In this document: positions 44,997-56,470 of the stretch, one piece after another
How positions within the stretch are numbered: position 1 is the first letter of the stretch
Layout: each line of letters begins with the position of its first letter
Origin: Herminiimonas contaminans
GTDB taxonomy: Bacteria; Pseudomonadota; Gammaproteobacteria; Burkholderiales; Burkholderiaceae_D
Assembly: GCF_015645465.1 (NCBI RefSeq)
Contig: NZ_JADOEL010000004.1
Span: 226,231-290,230, forward strand
Direction of reading: 5' to 3'
Length of the DNA: 64,000 nucleotides
The notes under the pieces: model-generated
Told to the model about the DNA's origin: nothing
The model's database searches: none
The model's input: the letters and a program-made list of their open reading frames with translations, nothing else
Translations under genes and position numbers: made by a program

Positions 44997-46004
44997 ATGC
45001 AAAATCCTTCCCATACTGAACCTTTCGCCACTGCTCGTTTCATCAAGGAAATCGGCCGTGGCGTCAAAGGTGCGCGCAGTTTGTCGCGCGACGATGCTTA
45101 TCAACTATATGCCGCGATGCTGGACGGTCGTGTGTCTGACCTCGAGATGGGCGGCATCATGTTGGCGATGCGCATCAAGGGCGAATCGGTGGATGAGATC
45201 GCCGGTTTCATCGATGCGGCGGAAGCGTCGTTCGAACCTTTGTCTGCACCTGCAGGCGAATACGCACCTATCGTCATTCCGAGCTATAACGGCGCGCGCC
45301 AGATGCCTAATCTGTTGCCCTTGATGGCTTTGCTGCTGGCACGTGCCGGTGCGCCGGTATTCATCCACGGCGTAACCACCGATCCCGGACGCGTGACCAC
45401 TGCAGAAATCCTGCATGAGATGGGTTACCCGCTATCGCATACCGCAGCGCAAGCGGCAGAGCAATTTGCGCTGCGCGCGCCGGTACTGATGCCGATCGCC
45501 GACCTGGCGCCGCGCCTTGAGCGTTTGCTGGCGATGCGACGCATCCTCGGCGTGCGTAACTCGACCCATACCCTGGTCAAAATCATGCAGCCGTTTGCCG
45601 GTCCGGCCTTGCGCCTGACTTCGTACACGCATCCTGAATACCTGACCATGCTGACAAGCTACTTCACCACGGCTGCACCATCCGAGCGCGGTGAGGCCTT
45701 CCTGATGCGCGGTACGGAGGGGGAAACGGTCGCCAATGCCAAGCGTGCACAACAAATTAGCTGGATGCACGACGGTGTATGCACTGTCCTGGTGCAAAGG
45801 CAGGAGCCGGTAGACGATATGCCACCTTTACCAGCCGAGCGCGATGCCGTTACGACGGCCAGATGGATAGAAGCCGCGCTGCGCGGTGAGCAGCCGATAC
45901 CGGTGTCCATTTCGGAGCAGGTGGAACAGTGTTTGCTTGTAGCTAAGAACCTAAAAAGCAAACAAGGTGTACAAGATGGAGCAGCAAAAACAGCAAGCAG
46001 CTAA
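44997..46004 (+). CDS. ybiB: YbiB-like protein, anthranilate phosphoribosyltransferase fold
   Basis: A 335-residue protein of the glycosyltransferase-3 superfamily. The N-terminal helical domain (FIKEIGRGVKGARSLSRDDAYQLYAAML) and the phosphoribosyl-binding core (PIVIPSYNGARQMPNLLPLMALLL, VFIHGVTTDPGRVTTAEIL, GVRNSTHTLVKIM) match YbiB rather than TrpD. E. coli YbiB binds nucleic acids and its enzymatic role is unclear. It precedes and overlaps the SUMT gene by 29 bases, a pairing that suggests co-expression with siroheme synthesis. Confidence 0.88.
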   Translation: MQNPSHTEPFATARFIKEIGRGVKGARSLSRDDAYQLYAAMLDGRVSDLEMGGIMLAMRIKGESVDEIAGFIDAAEASFEPLSAPAGEYAPIVIPSYNGARQMPNLLPLMALLLARAGAPVFIHGVTTDPGRVTTAEILHEMGYPLSHTAAQAAEQFALRAPVLMPIADLAPRLERLLAMRRILGVRNSTHTLVKIMQPFAGPALRLTSYTHPEYLTMLTSYFTTAAPSERGEAFLMRGTEGETVANAKRAQQISWMHDGVCTVLVQRQEPVDDMPPLPAERDAVTTARWIEAALRGEQPIPVSISEQVEQCLLVAKNLKSKQGVQDGAAKTASS

Positions 46005-46776
46005 GGTCTATCTGGTCGGTGCAGGTCCCGGCGATCCGGACTTGCTGACCCTCAAGGCTGTCAAAGCAATCGCCCGTGCAGACGTGATCCTGATCGACGA
46101 TCTGGTCAATCCGGAAGTATTGCAATATGCACCGTCTACCGCGCGCGTCGTCAACGTCGGTAAACGCGGCGGCTGCCAGCAAACCCCACAAGAATTCATA
46201 GAACGCCTGATGTTGTCCGAAGCGCAAGCAGGGCAGTGCGTGGTGCGCCTGAAAGGCGGCGATCCGTTTATCTTTGGGCGCGGTGGCGAAGAGCGCGATC
46301 ACCTGCAGGCAGCCGGTATAGAAGTTGAAGTCGTCAATGGCATCAGCAGCGGACTCGCTGCACCTGCTTCGATAGGCGTGCCCCTCACGCATCGCGACTG
46401 GAGTCAGGGCGCGATTTTCATTACCGGTCACGGCAAGAATGCCGAATCGAATCCTGACTGGACGACACTGGCCAAGCTGAACCTGACGCTGGTGATTTAT
46501 ATGGGTATCGCGCGCTGTGCTGAAATCCAGGCGGCGCTGCTGGCTGGCGGCAAGTCGGGCGCGACACCGGTAGCCGTCATTCAGTCAGCAACCGGCATGG
46601 CGCAGGCGCAATTGATCACGACCTTGTCGGCCTTGCCGCAGGCACTGGCTGAATCGGGCATAGGCAGCCCCGCGATTATCGTGATTGGCGACGTCGTGCG
46701 TTGCGCCGTGCAGGAGACGACATCAGCATCCACGCAGACCTTGCGTGACGCAGTTCTTGCACAACTGACAGCATAG
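45976..46776 (+). CDS. cobA: Uroporphyrinogen-III C-methyltransferase
   Basis: A 266-residue SAM-dependent enzyme making precorrin-2, the route to siroheme needed by NirB. Signatures: VYLVGAGPGDPDLLTLKAVKAI, VVRLKGGDPFIFGRGGEE and the GISSGLAAPASIGVPLTHR loop. It lacks the CysG dehydrogenase/ferrochelatase half, so those steps are done elsewhere. ATG 45976 follows AAGGTG; a GTG at 45967 is possible. Also written as sumT/nirE-like. Confidence 0.93.
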   Translation: MEQQKQQAAKVYLVGAGPGDPDLLTLKAVKAIARADVILIDDLVNPEVLQYAPSTARVVNVGKRGGCQQTPQEFIERLMLSEAQAGQCVVRLKGGDPFIFGRGGEERDHLQAAGIEVEVVNGISSGLAAPASIGVPLTHRDWSQGAIFITGHGKNAESNPDWTTLAKLNLTLVIYMGIARCAEIQAALLAGGKSGATPVAVIQSATGMAQAQLITTLSALPQALAESGIGSPAIIVIGDVVRCAVQETTSASTQTLRDAVLAQLTA

Positions 46777-46847
46777 TATGCAAAACAAGCGGCTGGCTGA
46801 AGCCGGCTGCGCTTACAATCACGGCTTATTTCCATTTGTAGTAAGCC

Positions 46848-48044
46848 ATGACTAAACAGTTTGATGTTGCCGTAATCGGCGCAGGCGCAGCGGGCATGAT
46901 GTGCGCATCAGTTGCCGGCCAGCGCGGCAAAAGCGTAGTGCTGATCGATCACGCAGCCAAACTCGCAGAAAAAATCCGTATCTCCGGCGGCGGCCGCTGT
47001 AACTTCACCAATATAGACGCGACGCCGCAAAACTTCCTTTCGCAAAATCCGCATTTTTGCAAAAGCGCCTTGTCGCGCTACACGCCGCAAGACTTCCTCG
47101 CGCTGATGAAGCGCTATCGCATTGCCTACCACGAGAAGCATAAAGGCCAGCTGTTCTGCGATAACTCGGCAGAAGACATCATCAGCATGCTGAAAGCCGA
47201 ATGTGCACTCGGCAATGTGTCATGGCGTATGCCGTGCACAGTGGGTGCTATCAGTAAAAGCGGTGAGCAGTTCAGGATAGAAACGAATACCGGCGAGATC
47301 CTCGCCAATAGCCTGGTCATCGCGACCGGCGGTTTGTCTATCCCGAAAATAGGCGCGACTGATTTCGCCTATCGCATCGCTCAACAATTCGACCTGAAAA
47401 TGGTCGAGCCGCGTCCCGGCCTGGTGCCGCTGACCTTCGATGCTAACGCCTGGCAACCTTTTGTGCCCTTGTCCGGCATAGCCTTGCCGGTAGAAGTCGA
47501 AACCGGTGCGAAGAAAACGCGCGGTTACTTCAAGGAAGACTTGCTCTTCACGCATCGTGGCCTGTCCGGCCCGGCCATCCTGCAGATTTCCAGCTTCTGG
47601 CAACCCGGTACGCCACTGACTATCAACCTGGTGCCGGAGACTGATATTGCCGAAGCATTGATAGCAGGCAAGTCCAGCAGCAAGAAAAACCTCGGCAATC
47701 AATTGGCGCAGTGGCTACCATCGCGTCTGGCGGATGAATGGCTCAAGGTCAACGGCTTCAAGGCGGATGCACGTGTGGCGGACATGCAGGACAAGCAATT
47801 GCGCAGCCTGGGGGCGTCGCTTAACCAGTGGAGCATCATCCCGAATGGCTCGGAAGGCTACCGCAAGGCTGAAGTGACACTGGGTGGCGTCGATACACGT
47901 GAACTGTCGCAGCAAAGCATGATGGTGAACAAGGTGCCGGGTTTGCACTTCATAGGCGAATCGGTTGACGTGACCGGCTGGCTGGGCGGCTACAACTTCC
48001 AGTGGGCCTGGGCATCAGGTGTTGCAGCGGGGCAAGCTGTTTAA
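46848..48044 (+). CDS. HI0933/YhiN-family flavoprotein
   Basis: A 398-residue FAD-binding protein. The dinucleotide fold DVAVIGAGAAGMMCASVAGQRG opens the protein, followed by KIRISGGGRCNFTN, LVIATGGLSIPKIGATDFAYRIA and the C-terminal GESVDVTGWLGGYNFQWAWASGVAAGQ. The family is widespread and has no firm biochemical role. It stands alone after the siroheme gene; a perfect 10-bp hairpin follows. Confidence 0.88.
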   Translation: MTKQFDVAVIGAGAAGMMCASVAGQRGKSVVLIDHAAKLAEKIRISGGGRCNFTNIDATPQNFLSQNPHFCKSALSRYTPQDFLALMKRYRIAYHEKHKGQLFCDNSAEDIISMLKAECALGNVSWRMPCTVGAISKSGEQFRIETNTGEILANSLVIATGGLSIPKIGATDFAYRIAQQFDLKMVEPRPGLVPLTFDANAWQPFVPLSGIALPVEVETGAKKTRGYFKEDLLFTHRGLSGPAILQISSFWQPGTPLTINLVPETDIAEALIAGKSSSKKNLGNQLAQWLPSRLADEWLKVNGFKADARVADMQDKQLRSLGASLNQWSIIPNGSEGYRKAEVTLGGVDTRELSQQSMMVNKVPGLHFIGESVDVTGWLGGYNFQWAWASGVAAGQAV

Positions 48045-48055
48045 ACTGGGTAAAG

Positions 48056-48080
48056 ACTACTGACATCTAGTGTCAGTAGT
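48056..48080 (+). terminator. Perfect 10-bp hairpin after the flavoprotein gene
   Basis: ACTACTGACA and TGTCAGTAGT are exact complements around TCTAG. No T-run follows; it may stabilise the 3' end or act as a weak terminator. Confidence 0.5.
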
Positions 48081-48131
48081 GCAAGCTATGCTATCGGCTG
48101 TTTACATACTCATAAATAACGGAGCGACCCC

Positions 48132-48554
48132 ATGAGCAACGAGAATCCCAGCATCATTTCCCATGTTTCGATAGGTACCAACCAATACGAGAAGGCTAAG
48201 GCTTTCTATGACGTCGTGCTGGCGGCGCTGGATATCAAGGTCATCATGGAGCACCCGGGTGCGGTCGCTTACGGTCGTCAGTATCCCGAATTCTGGGTGC
48301 AGACGCCGCATAACGGCAAACCGGCGGAAATCGGCAATGGCTTCCATATGGGCTTTATCGCCACCAGCAAGGAGCAGGTGCATGCGTTTTATGATGCGGC
48401 GCTGGCGGCTGGCGCCACTGACGACGGTGCGCCGGGCCCACGTCCGCTGTACGGCGATCCGTATTACGGCTGCTTTGTGCGGGATCCGGAAGGGCACAAG
48501 CTGGAAGCCGCCTACTGGGATGCCGAGCTCAGCCTCAAGCTGTACGGCCACTAA
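48132..48554 (+). CDS. VOC-superfamily (glyoxalase-like) protein
   Basis: A 140-residue protein with two beta-alpha-beta-beta-beta modules. HVSIGTNQYEKAKAFYDVVLAALDIKV is the first module, and GAPGPRPLYGDPYYGCFVRDPEGHKLEAAYW closes the second with the metal-binding His and Glu. The family includes glyoxalases, isomerases and resistance proteins; the substrate is not evident. It has its own ribosome site (ACGGAGCG). Confidence 0.85.
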   Translation: MSNENPSIISHVSIGTNQYEKAKAFYDVVLAALDIKVIMEHPGAVAYGRQYPEFWVQTPHNGKPAEIGNGFHMGFIATSKEQVHAFYDAALAAGATDDGAPGPRPLYGDPYYGCFVRDPEGHKLEAAYWDAELSLKLYGH

Positions 48555-48653
48555 GCCCAGTCTGCACGGGGCCTGGCGCTGCATGTGTGGCGTTTTGGCC
48601 CCGTATCTGCTTGGGCTTGAATAAAGAGCCTTCCCTTTGTGGAACAAGGCTGC

Positions 48654-48659
48654 TATAAT
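48654..48659 (+). promoter_or_regulatory. -10 element of the rpsU promoter
   Basis: A perfect TATAAT 35 bases before the rpsU ATG. The -35 is poor (TTCCCT at a 17-base spacing). Confidence 0.5.
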
Positions 48660-48694
48660 CTTCGACTCACTACCCAACATTGGTTTACATTTAC

Positions 48695-48907
48695 ATGACC
48701 ACTATCCGCCTTAAAGAAAACGAGCCGTTCGAAGTCGCTATGCGTCGCTTCAAGCGCACCATTGAAAAAACTGGTTTGCTGACCGATTTGCGCGCGCGCG
48801 AGTTTTACGAGAAGCCAACTGCTGAACGCAAGCGCAAGCTCGCTGCAGCTGTGAAACGCCACTACAAGCGTATCCGCAGCCAGCAATTGCCTAAGAAACT
48901 GTACTAA
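48695..48907 (+). CDS. rpsU: 30S ribosomal protein S21
   Basis: A 70-residue basic protein: [20 protein letters not shown] then a Lys/Arg-rich helix ending LPKKLY, the full S21 length. It helps the 30S subunit use weak ribosome sites. First gene of the classic rpsU-yqeY-dnaG-rpoD macromolecular-synthesis block. Confidence 0.97.
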   Translation: MTTIRLKENEPFEVAMRRFKRTIEKTGLLTDLRAREFYEKPTAERKRKLAAAVKRHYKRIRSQQLPKKLY

Positions 48908-48956
48908 TTCCAATGGCTGCGCGCCCTTGTGAGCGTGCGGTACTCAGAATTAGTCG

Positions 48957-48996
48957 CAAACCCGCTCCGGTGTTGGTCCGCAGCGGGTTTTGGCGT
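48957..48996 (+). terminator. Terminator after rpsU
   Basis: AAACCCGCT and AGCGGGTTT pair around a 15-base loop, with TTTT close by and GTTTTT shortly after. It should let S21 be made in excess over DnaG and RpoD. Confidence 0.8.
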
Positions 48997-49035
48997 TTTT
49001 AATGATCGCTTGATTAATCAGATATCGGAGTGCGT

Positions 49036-49485
49036 ATGAGCCTGAAAGAACAGATCACAGAAGATATGAAAGCGGCGATGCGCGCCAAAGAGGCGGGCAA
49101 GCTGGGCACGATTCGCCTGATTACCGCTGCTATCAAGCAAAAAGAAGTCGATGAGCGTATCGAGCTCGATGACGCGCAAGTGCAAGCCATCATTGAAAAA
49201 ATGATCAAGCAACGCAAGGATTCGATTTCGCAATTCCAGGCTGGCGGTCGTCAGGATCTGGTTGATATCGAACAAGCCGAGCTGACTGTGCTGACTACTT
49301 ACATGCCTAGCGCATTGTCGGATGCTGAAGTGCAGGGCGAAGTTGCCGCTGCGGTCGCTGCGTCCGGCGCTGCTGGTCCGCAAGACATGGGCAAAGTCAT
49401 GGCTATCCTCAAAGCGAAACTCGCTGGCCGTGCCGACATGACAGCAGTGTCCGGCTTGGTAAAAGCTGCTCTGACCAAAGCCTGA
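49036..49485 (+). CDS. yqeY: GatB/YqeY-domain protein
   Basis: A 149-residue helical protein with the YqeY fold, related to the tail domain of amidotransferase GatB. It shows SLKEQITEDMKAAMRAKEAGKLGTIRLI and the C-terminal MGKVMAILKAKLAGRADMTAVS. ATG 49036 follows CGGAG. Its function is uncertain, but it is almost always between rpsU and dnaG in this group. Confidence 0.93.
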   Translation: MSLKEQITEDMKAAMRAKEAGKLGTIRLITAAIKQKEVDERIELDDAQVQAIIEKMIKQRKDSISQFQAGGRQDLVDIEQAELTVLTTYMPSALSDAEVQGEVAAAVAASGAAGPQDMGKVMAILKAKLAGRADMTAVSGLVKAALTKA

Positions 49486-49510
49486 TCGTCTTCAGCATAC
49501 TGCTGCCGGC

Positions 49511-51310
49511 GTGATACCACAGTCGTTTATCCAGGATCTCCTCAACCGCGTCGACATCGTCGACGTGGTGGGTCGTTACGTGCAGCTGAAAAAAGGCGGC
49601 GCGAACTTCATGGGCTTATGCCCGTTCCACAACGAAAAATCCCCCAGTTTTACCGTCAGTCCGACCAAGCAGTTTTATCACTGCTTTGGTTGCGGTGCGC
49701 ATGGTACGGCGATCGGCTTCCTGATCGAATATTCGGGCATGGGCTTTGTCGAAGCGGTCAAGGATCTGGCGCAAAACGTCGGCATGATCGTGCCGGAAGC
49801 AGAGGATCGTTTGCCACCGGCGCAGCGTGCCGAGCATCAGGCGAAAAGCCTGGCCTTGTCGGAAGCGATGTCACGTGCCTGTGACTACTATCGCCAGCAA
49901 TTGCGTCATGCCGAAGGGGCAAAAAACTACCTCAAAGGGCGTGGCCTGACTGGTGAAATCGCGGCTCGTTACGGCATGGGCTATGCGCCGGAGGGCTGGG
50001 ATGGTTTGCGTTCGGTCTTTCCTGATTATGAAGTCGAGGCGCTGGTCGAATCCGGCCTCGTCATCGACCGGGTGGAGGAAGACGGCTCGCATCACAAACG
50101 CTATGACCGTTTCCGTGATCGCATCATGTTCCCGATCCGCAATACCAAGGGGCAGGTCATCGGTTTTGGTGGTCGCGTATTGGACGGTGGCGAGCCTAAA
50201 TACTTGAATTCGCCCGAGACGCCCTTATTTCAAAAGGGTAGCGAACTCTATGGTTTGTTCGAGGCACGCCAGGCTATCCGCGAAGCTGGATATGTGCTGG
50301 TGACCGAAGGTTATATGGACGTGGTTGCGCTGGCGCAGATGGGTTTCCCGCAGGCCGTAGCGACTTTGGGTACGGCATGTACGCCTATCCATGTGCAAAA
50401 GCTATTGCGCCAGACCGACCAGGTCATTTTTAGTTTTGATGGTGACAAGGCAGGGCGTCGTGCTGCACGTCGTGCGCTGGAAGCCAGCCTGCCGCATGCG
50501 GGTGACAACAAAGTCATCAAATTCCTGTTCCTGCCGAGTGAGCATGATCCGGATAGTTACATCCGTGAACTCGGTACAGAAGCATTTGAAAAACAGGTGC
50601 AGGATGCGATGCCTTTGTCGCAGTTCTTGCTGAAAGAAGCAGTCGGTGACAACGACCTTGGTACGCCGGAAGGCCGCGCCCGTGCGCAGTTCGATGCGAA
50701 GCCCTTGTTGCAGGCATTGCCGCCGTCGTCATTGCGTTTGCAGATAGTACGCAGCCTGGCGCAGATCACGGAAAGTACGCCAGCTGAAATCGAAGCGTTA
50801 TTTGAGCTGTCGCAGCCAATTTCCCATGTGCGGGCGCCGCCGCCGCGTACCAAGCGCGCTGCGCCGCAAGGGCTGGAGCGTCAGATCATACGTTTGCTGG
50901 TTGCGCACCCGATGCTGGCTGGTGAAATGGATCAGGCGGCTATCGATGCCGCGGTGCGTCTGGCACCTGACGGTGAAGAAATGCTGATGCAACTGGTCAC
51001 CATGGCGCGCGACATGGGTGCGCAGGCGAACTTTGCGATCCTGGCGGAAATGCTGCGTTCCAGCGGTTCGGATCTGGAGCCGCTGATTGCAGAAATTGCC
51101 GCTGAACCGGAGTCCGATGTGGCGCTGGCCCGGTTGGAGCTGGCAGGTGCGATCAGGCAGATCAAAATGCAGGCCTTGCGCGATGAATTGCAGCAATTGG
51201 TAGCAGGCGGACTGGCCGGAGAAGCAGCGCAGGCGCGCTTCCGCGAATTGACCATGCAACAAGAGCAATTGCGACGTCAGGCGCAGGCGGAAATGATGCA
51301 AAGAGGCTAA
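49511..51310 (+). CDS. dnaG: DNA primase DnaG
   Basis: A 599-residue primase with a GTG start. The N-terminal zinc ribbon is CPFHNEKSPSFTV and FHCFGCG-like YHCFGCGAHG. The catalytic core has GFGGRVLDGGEPKYLNSPET, the TOPRIM acidic residues in VLVTEGYMDVVAL and FSFDGDKAGRRAARRAL, and a C-terminal helicase-binding domain rich in Ala/Gln. Length is standard. Confidence 0.96.
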   Translation: MIPQSFIQDLLNRVDIVDVVGRYVQLKKGGANFMGLCPFHNEKSPSFTVSPTKQFYHCFGCGAHGTAIGFLIEYSGMGFVEAVKDLAQNVGMIVPEAEDRLPPAQRAEHQAKSLALSEAMSRACDYYRQQLRHAEGAKNYLKGRGLTGEIAARYGMGYAPEGWDGLRSVFPDYEVEALVESGLVIDRVEEDGSHHKRYDRFRDRIMFPIRNTKGQVIGFGGRVLDGGEPKYLNSPETPLFQKGSELYGLFEARQAIREAGYVLVTEGYMDVVALAQMGFPQAVATLGTACTPIHVQKLLRQTDQVIFSFDGDKAGRRAARRALEASLPHAGDNKVIKFLFLPSEHDPDSYIRELGTEAFEKQVQDAMPLSQFLLKEAVGDNDLGTPEGRARAQFDAKPLLQALPPSSLRLQIVRSLAQITESTPAEIEALFELSQPISHVRAPPPRTKRAAPQGLERQIIRLLVAHPMLAGEMDQAAIDAAVRLAPDGEEMLMQLVTMARDMGAQANFAILAEMLRSSGSDLEPLIAEIAAEPESDVALARLELAGAIRQIKMQALRDELQQLVAGGLAGEAAQARFRELTMQQEQLRRQAQAEMMQRG

Positions 51311-51516
51311 TTTTGCTCTCCCGGGGAGGGGAAGTGTTCCCTCTTATGTTATAATTAAAGGCTTTCGATTCAAGCTCTTAGACATGGTGGTAATAAAGTA
51401 ATCGGAAAGAAAATCAATAAACTTGCGCGGGCGTAAGCCGGAGTTGAATGCGCAAATCAGCTCGTCGAGCGCAAGCTTAACCGCGCTTCAAGAGCATAAC
51501 CTTGGTAGTCGATCCA

Positions 51517-53991
<2,475 letters not shown>

Positions 53992-54008
53992 GCTCTCATC
54001 AAGTTGTC

Positions 54009-54087
<79 letters not shown>

Positions 54088-54485
54088 AATAAAATAGGAA
54101 ATAGCTTTATTTTTCAATAATTTAGCTTGATTCCTATTAATAGGGATTAGTAGTGATTGGTAATAAATCTACTGTCCCACTGTCCCATGATTGTCCCAAA
54201 AAGCCACTTGACGCTAAGTGGCTTTTTTTATATGCTGTTACTTGTAGGTAATAAAAATGGAAGCGGAGTTAATTGCCATCGTCATGGACTCCCTTCGTAA
54301 ACAAACGCGATCATGACGATTGAGCGAACCCAAACAAAGTGATAAGGGTTTGCAATAAAGACAAAATGCAAACGACACCCGAAATAGCGTTCGGGAGGGG
54401 ACGTAAGCGATACAGCCAAGCGAGAAGCTGTGTTCTGCTGAAGCCTGATTAGCAAACTCCTTGAAGTACTAAGCGAAGGTGAATC
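54088..54485 (+). other. Non-coding stretch at the island entry
   Basis: No credible gene. It holds three spaced TGTCCCA repeats (54172-54197) and a terminator-like hairpin at 54198-54229. The reading frames are short; one of 19 codons begins near 54257. It may contain the attachment junction. Confidence 0.4.
54198..54229 (+). terminator. Intrinsic terminator at island entry
   Basis: AAAAAGCCACTT and AAGTGGCTTTTTT pair around a 6-base loop. It can end the rpoD/tRNA transcript. Confidence 0.8.
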
Positions 54486-54569
54486 GTGATCACCAGCTTA
54501 GCTACTAACAGTAGGCACTACTCGTTTCCGCCAATCGATGAGATCGGCGGCTTACGCTTAGGTGTCTAT

Positions 54570-54917
54570 ATGAGTCAAAATACTTCCTATCCCAAGGCCT
54601 CTGCGGCCAAACGATCAAATTCTCCATCTTCAGTTCCGCGCGTTCTTAGTGTCGAAGATCTATCCCCCATACTTAAACTGGCTCCGACTTCGATTCGGCA
54701 CTACACAGGCAACAGCGAAACGCTAGGTCACCTGCTGCCCAAGTGGTTTAAATTGCCCGGCGGAAGACGCTTGTTGTGGCTTGAAGAAGATGTTCTTGCC
54801 TTCATCCAATCCGGAATAGACGCAACCATTCCAGAAAAACCACGTAAACGTGGGCGACCGACCAAGGCTGAACAAGTGCGAAATGCTGCGCTCGTTTTTA
54901 CCCGAACAAAAAACTAA
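54570..54917 (+). CDS. Putative HTH DNA-binding protein of the plasmid-like island
   Basis: A 115-residue protein from ATG 54570 (AGGTG six bases ahead); a GTG at 54486 with its own ribosome site would add 28 residues. The centre (VLSVEDLSPILKLAPTSIRHYTGN then PKWFKLPGGRRLLWLEEDVLAFIQSG) resembles MerR/AlpA-like or helix-turn-helix_17 proteins. The tail KPRKRGRPTKAEQVR looks like an AT-hook. Such small proteins precede rep genes or control excision. The specific role is unknown. Confidence 0.65.
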   Translation: MSQNTSYPKASAAKRSNSPSSVPRVLSVEDLSPILKLAPTSIRHYTGNSETLGHLLPKWFKLPGGRRLLWLEEDVLAFIQSGIDATIPEKPRKRGRPTKAEQVRNAALVFTRTKN

Positions 54918-54921
54918 GCAG

Positions 54922-55821
54922 ATGTCCGGTATGTCTGCACCTTCAACTAAAAAAGAGTTGCATCCCTCAACACGCGTGGCGCTGCGCATTGCTCAAGACC
55001 GAAATGATGCAGCGATTGAAGCAAGCGAAGCCAAAAGAGCATTAGAGCCGAAACAAATATTTTTGCCTGGCTTTGATATTGGCGCGATGCCGAACCATTT
55101 GAACAGGTCCAGCCTAATTGCCCCTATCGCACGGCGTGCTCGTACGTTTCACAATAGGGTGGTGATGGTCACCCGAAAGGATTGCGTCCTTACATATACA
55201 GGCGAGCAATTGGATGAAGCCGACGGCGATTTAATGATGGCTCTGATATTTTTTGCGCAAGCACGGCCATTTGGCACCGTGGTCGTGCTCAAGCGAAAAG
55301 AGATACTCCGCAAAATAAAAACTGGACTCATAGGCAGCACTCAGTACGCATGGCTTCAACAAAGCATACTGCGACTCCGAGCCGCGATGTTGGTTCTAGA
55401 AGCTAAATACACGAACGGATCGCAGCGATACACAATCGGTAATACGTTGACCTTCAACCTTATCAAGGACCTTGAGTACGACGACAAAACAGATAAGTAC
55501 AGCTACATACTAGACCCCCGCTGGGAGCAGATGTTCGGCAATCGTGAATACAGCCTGATCGACTGGAGCAAGCGAATGCTTATTGGCAGGGGTCAAGAAA
55601 TGGCCAAAACGCTCCAACGATTGGTGGCAACCTCCTCAAATCCAATTCAGCGCTTCCCACTCGACAAACTTAGACAACAAATGCAGTACGGAGGACGTGA
55701 TCGTGATTTTAAAAAGGCACTGGAAAAAGCAGCAGCCGAATTAGTGCGACTTGAACTGATAAAAAATGCGCGGATAGGGCAAAACACAAAGGGTGAGGAA
55801 CAGCTAACTATTCAAATATGA
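54922..55821 (+). CDS. TrfA-like plasmid replication initiator
   Basis: A 299-residue protein with the layout of TrfA of IncP plasmids: VTRKDCVLTYTGEQLDEADGDLMMALIFFAQ (TrfA has ITFTGVEL then a similar helix), a winged-helix domain around AWLQQSILRLRAAMLV, YILDPRWEQMFG, then a second winged helix (FPLDKLRQQMQYGGRDRDFKKALEKAAAEL). It should bind iterons and recruit the host replisome. Four iterons begin 3 bases after its stop. GTG 54850 would give a longer form, as TrfA is made in two sizes. Confidence 0.85.
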   Translation: MSGMSAPSTKKELHPSTRVALRIAQDRNDAAIEASEAKRALEPKQIFLPGFDIGAMPNHLNRSSLIAPIARRARTFHNRVVMVTRKDCVLTYTGEQLDEADGDLMMALIFFAQARPFGTVVVLKRKEILRKIKTGLIGSTQYAWLQQSILRLRAAMLVLEAKYTNGSQRYTIGNTLTFNLIKDLEYDDKTDKYSYILDPRWEQMFGNREYSLIDWSKRMLIGRGQEMAKTLQRLVATSSNPIQRFPLDKLRQQMQYGGRDRDFKKALEKAAAELVRLELIKNARIGQNTKGEEQLTIQI

Positions 55822-55823
55822 GT

Positions 55824-55903
55824 AGTGGCATAGCGTCGCGCCTGAAGTGGCATAGCGTCGCAGATTAGTGGCATAGCCTCGCGGTTTAGTGGCATAGCGT
55901 CGC
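55824..55903 (+). repeat. Four iterons of a plasmid origin
   Basis: Four copies of AGTGGCATAGCGTCGC start at 55824, 55846, 55867 (one change, CCT for CGT) and 55888. Steps are 22, 21 and 21 bases, two turns of the helix. They directly follow the initiator gene. Confidence 0.9.
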
Positions 55904-55995
55904 TCCCCCATCACTGAAAGCCGCATGAATAAAGGATTTGCCGATACATCGATGCCCTTTACCTTCTTCTTACCCTTTATTTACTCAAGGCGACC

Positions 55996-56004
55996 TGTGG
56001 ATAA
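55996..56004 (-). promoter_or_regulatory. DnaA box
   Basis: TGTGGATAA, reverse complement TTATCCACA, the strongest DnaA-binding sequence, 92 bases after the last iteron. Confidence 0.8.
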
Positions 56005-56309
56005 CTGAATTGAATTGGCTTTATCAATATAAAAACAAAAGGTACACAAACGTATGTACACAAAAACAGAACTGAGGTCGGTAGAGCGGGCTCACCCTGC
56101 TCTGCAGGGCTGCGGGCAGCCTGTTTTTGAAAGCAGGCGGGTGGTGTTTTAATGTTTTAAAAACGCTCTGTAAGGTAGCGACGGCTATGGCTGTAAAAAC
56201 GGTCACGGTGCGCAGGCCTGAGAGCATAGCAAAGCCATACTGAAATGACGGGCCCGTAGGTCACTTAGGGCAGTCAATTGCGATTAGCAACAATAAAAAA
56301 AGGATGAAA

Positions 56310-56468
56310 ATGAACCGAAATAAAAGTGAAAGCAAATCTTCGGTGGTGCCGTTGACCTTAAATTTTTACCTCCCCGGAGTGGCTTACCCTGCCAGCAGCG
56401 GGACAATTTCGAAGAAATTGTGTAGTAAGTCCACATACGATGTGGGCCTTACCACGGATGCAAGCTAA
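56310..56468 (+). CDS. Candidate 52-residue protein ahead of the relaxase
   Basis: ATG 56310 follows AAAAGGATGAAA, a good ribosome site, and the frame runs 52 codons to TAA at 56466, two bases before the relaxase ATG. The protein begins NRNKSESKSSVVPLTLN. The relaxase lacks a strong site of its own, so translation may be coupled. No family recognised; the stretch could instead be part of oriT. Confidence 0.4.
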   Translation: MNRNKSESKSSVVPLTLNFYLPGVAYPASSGTISKKLCSKSTYDVGLTTDAS

Positions 56469-56470
56469 CC

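Larger units (their letters stand above)
55824..56030. other. Candidate plasmid replication origin (oriV)
   Basis: Iterons (55824-55903), an intermediate T/C-rich stretch, a perfect DnaA box (TGTGGATAA at 55996-56004) and an AT-rich tract make a complete iteron-type origin. Activity on the chromosome is not known. Confidence 0.75.
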
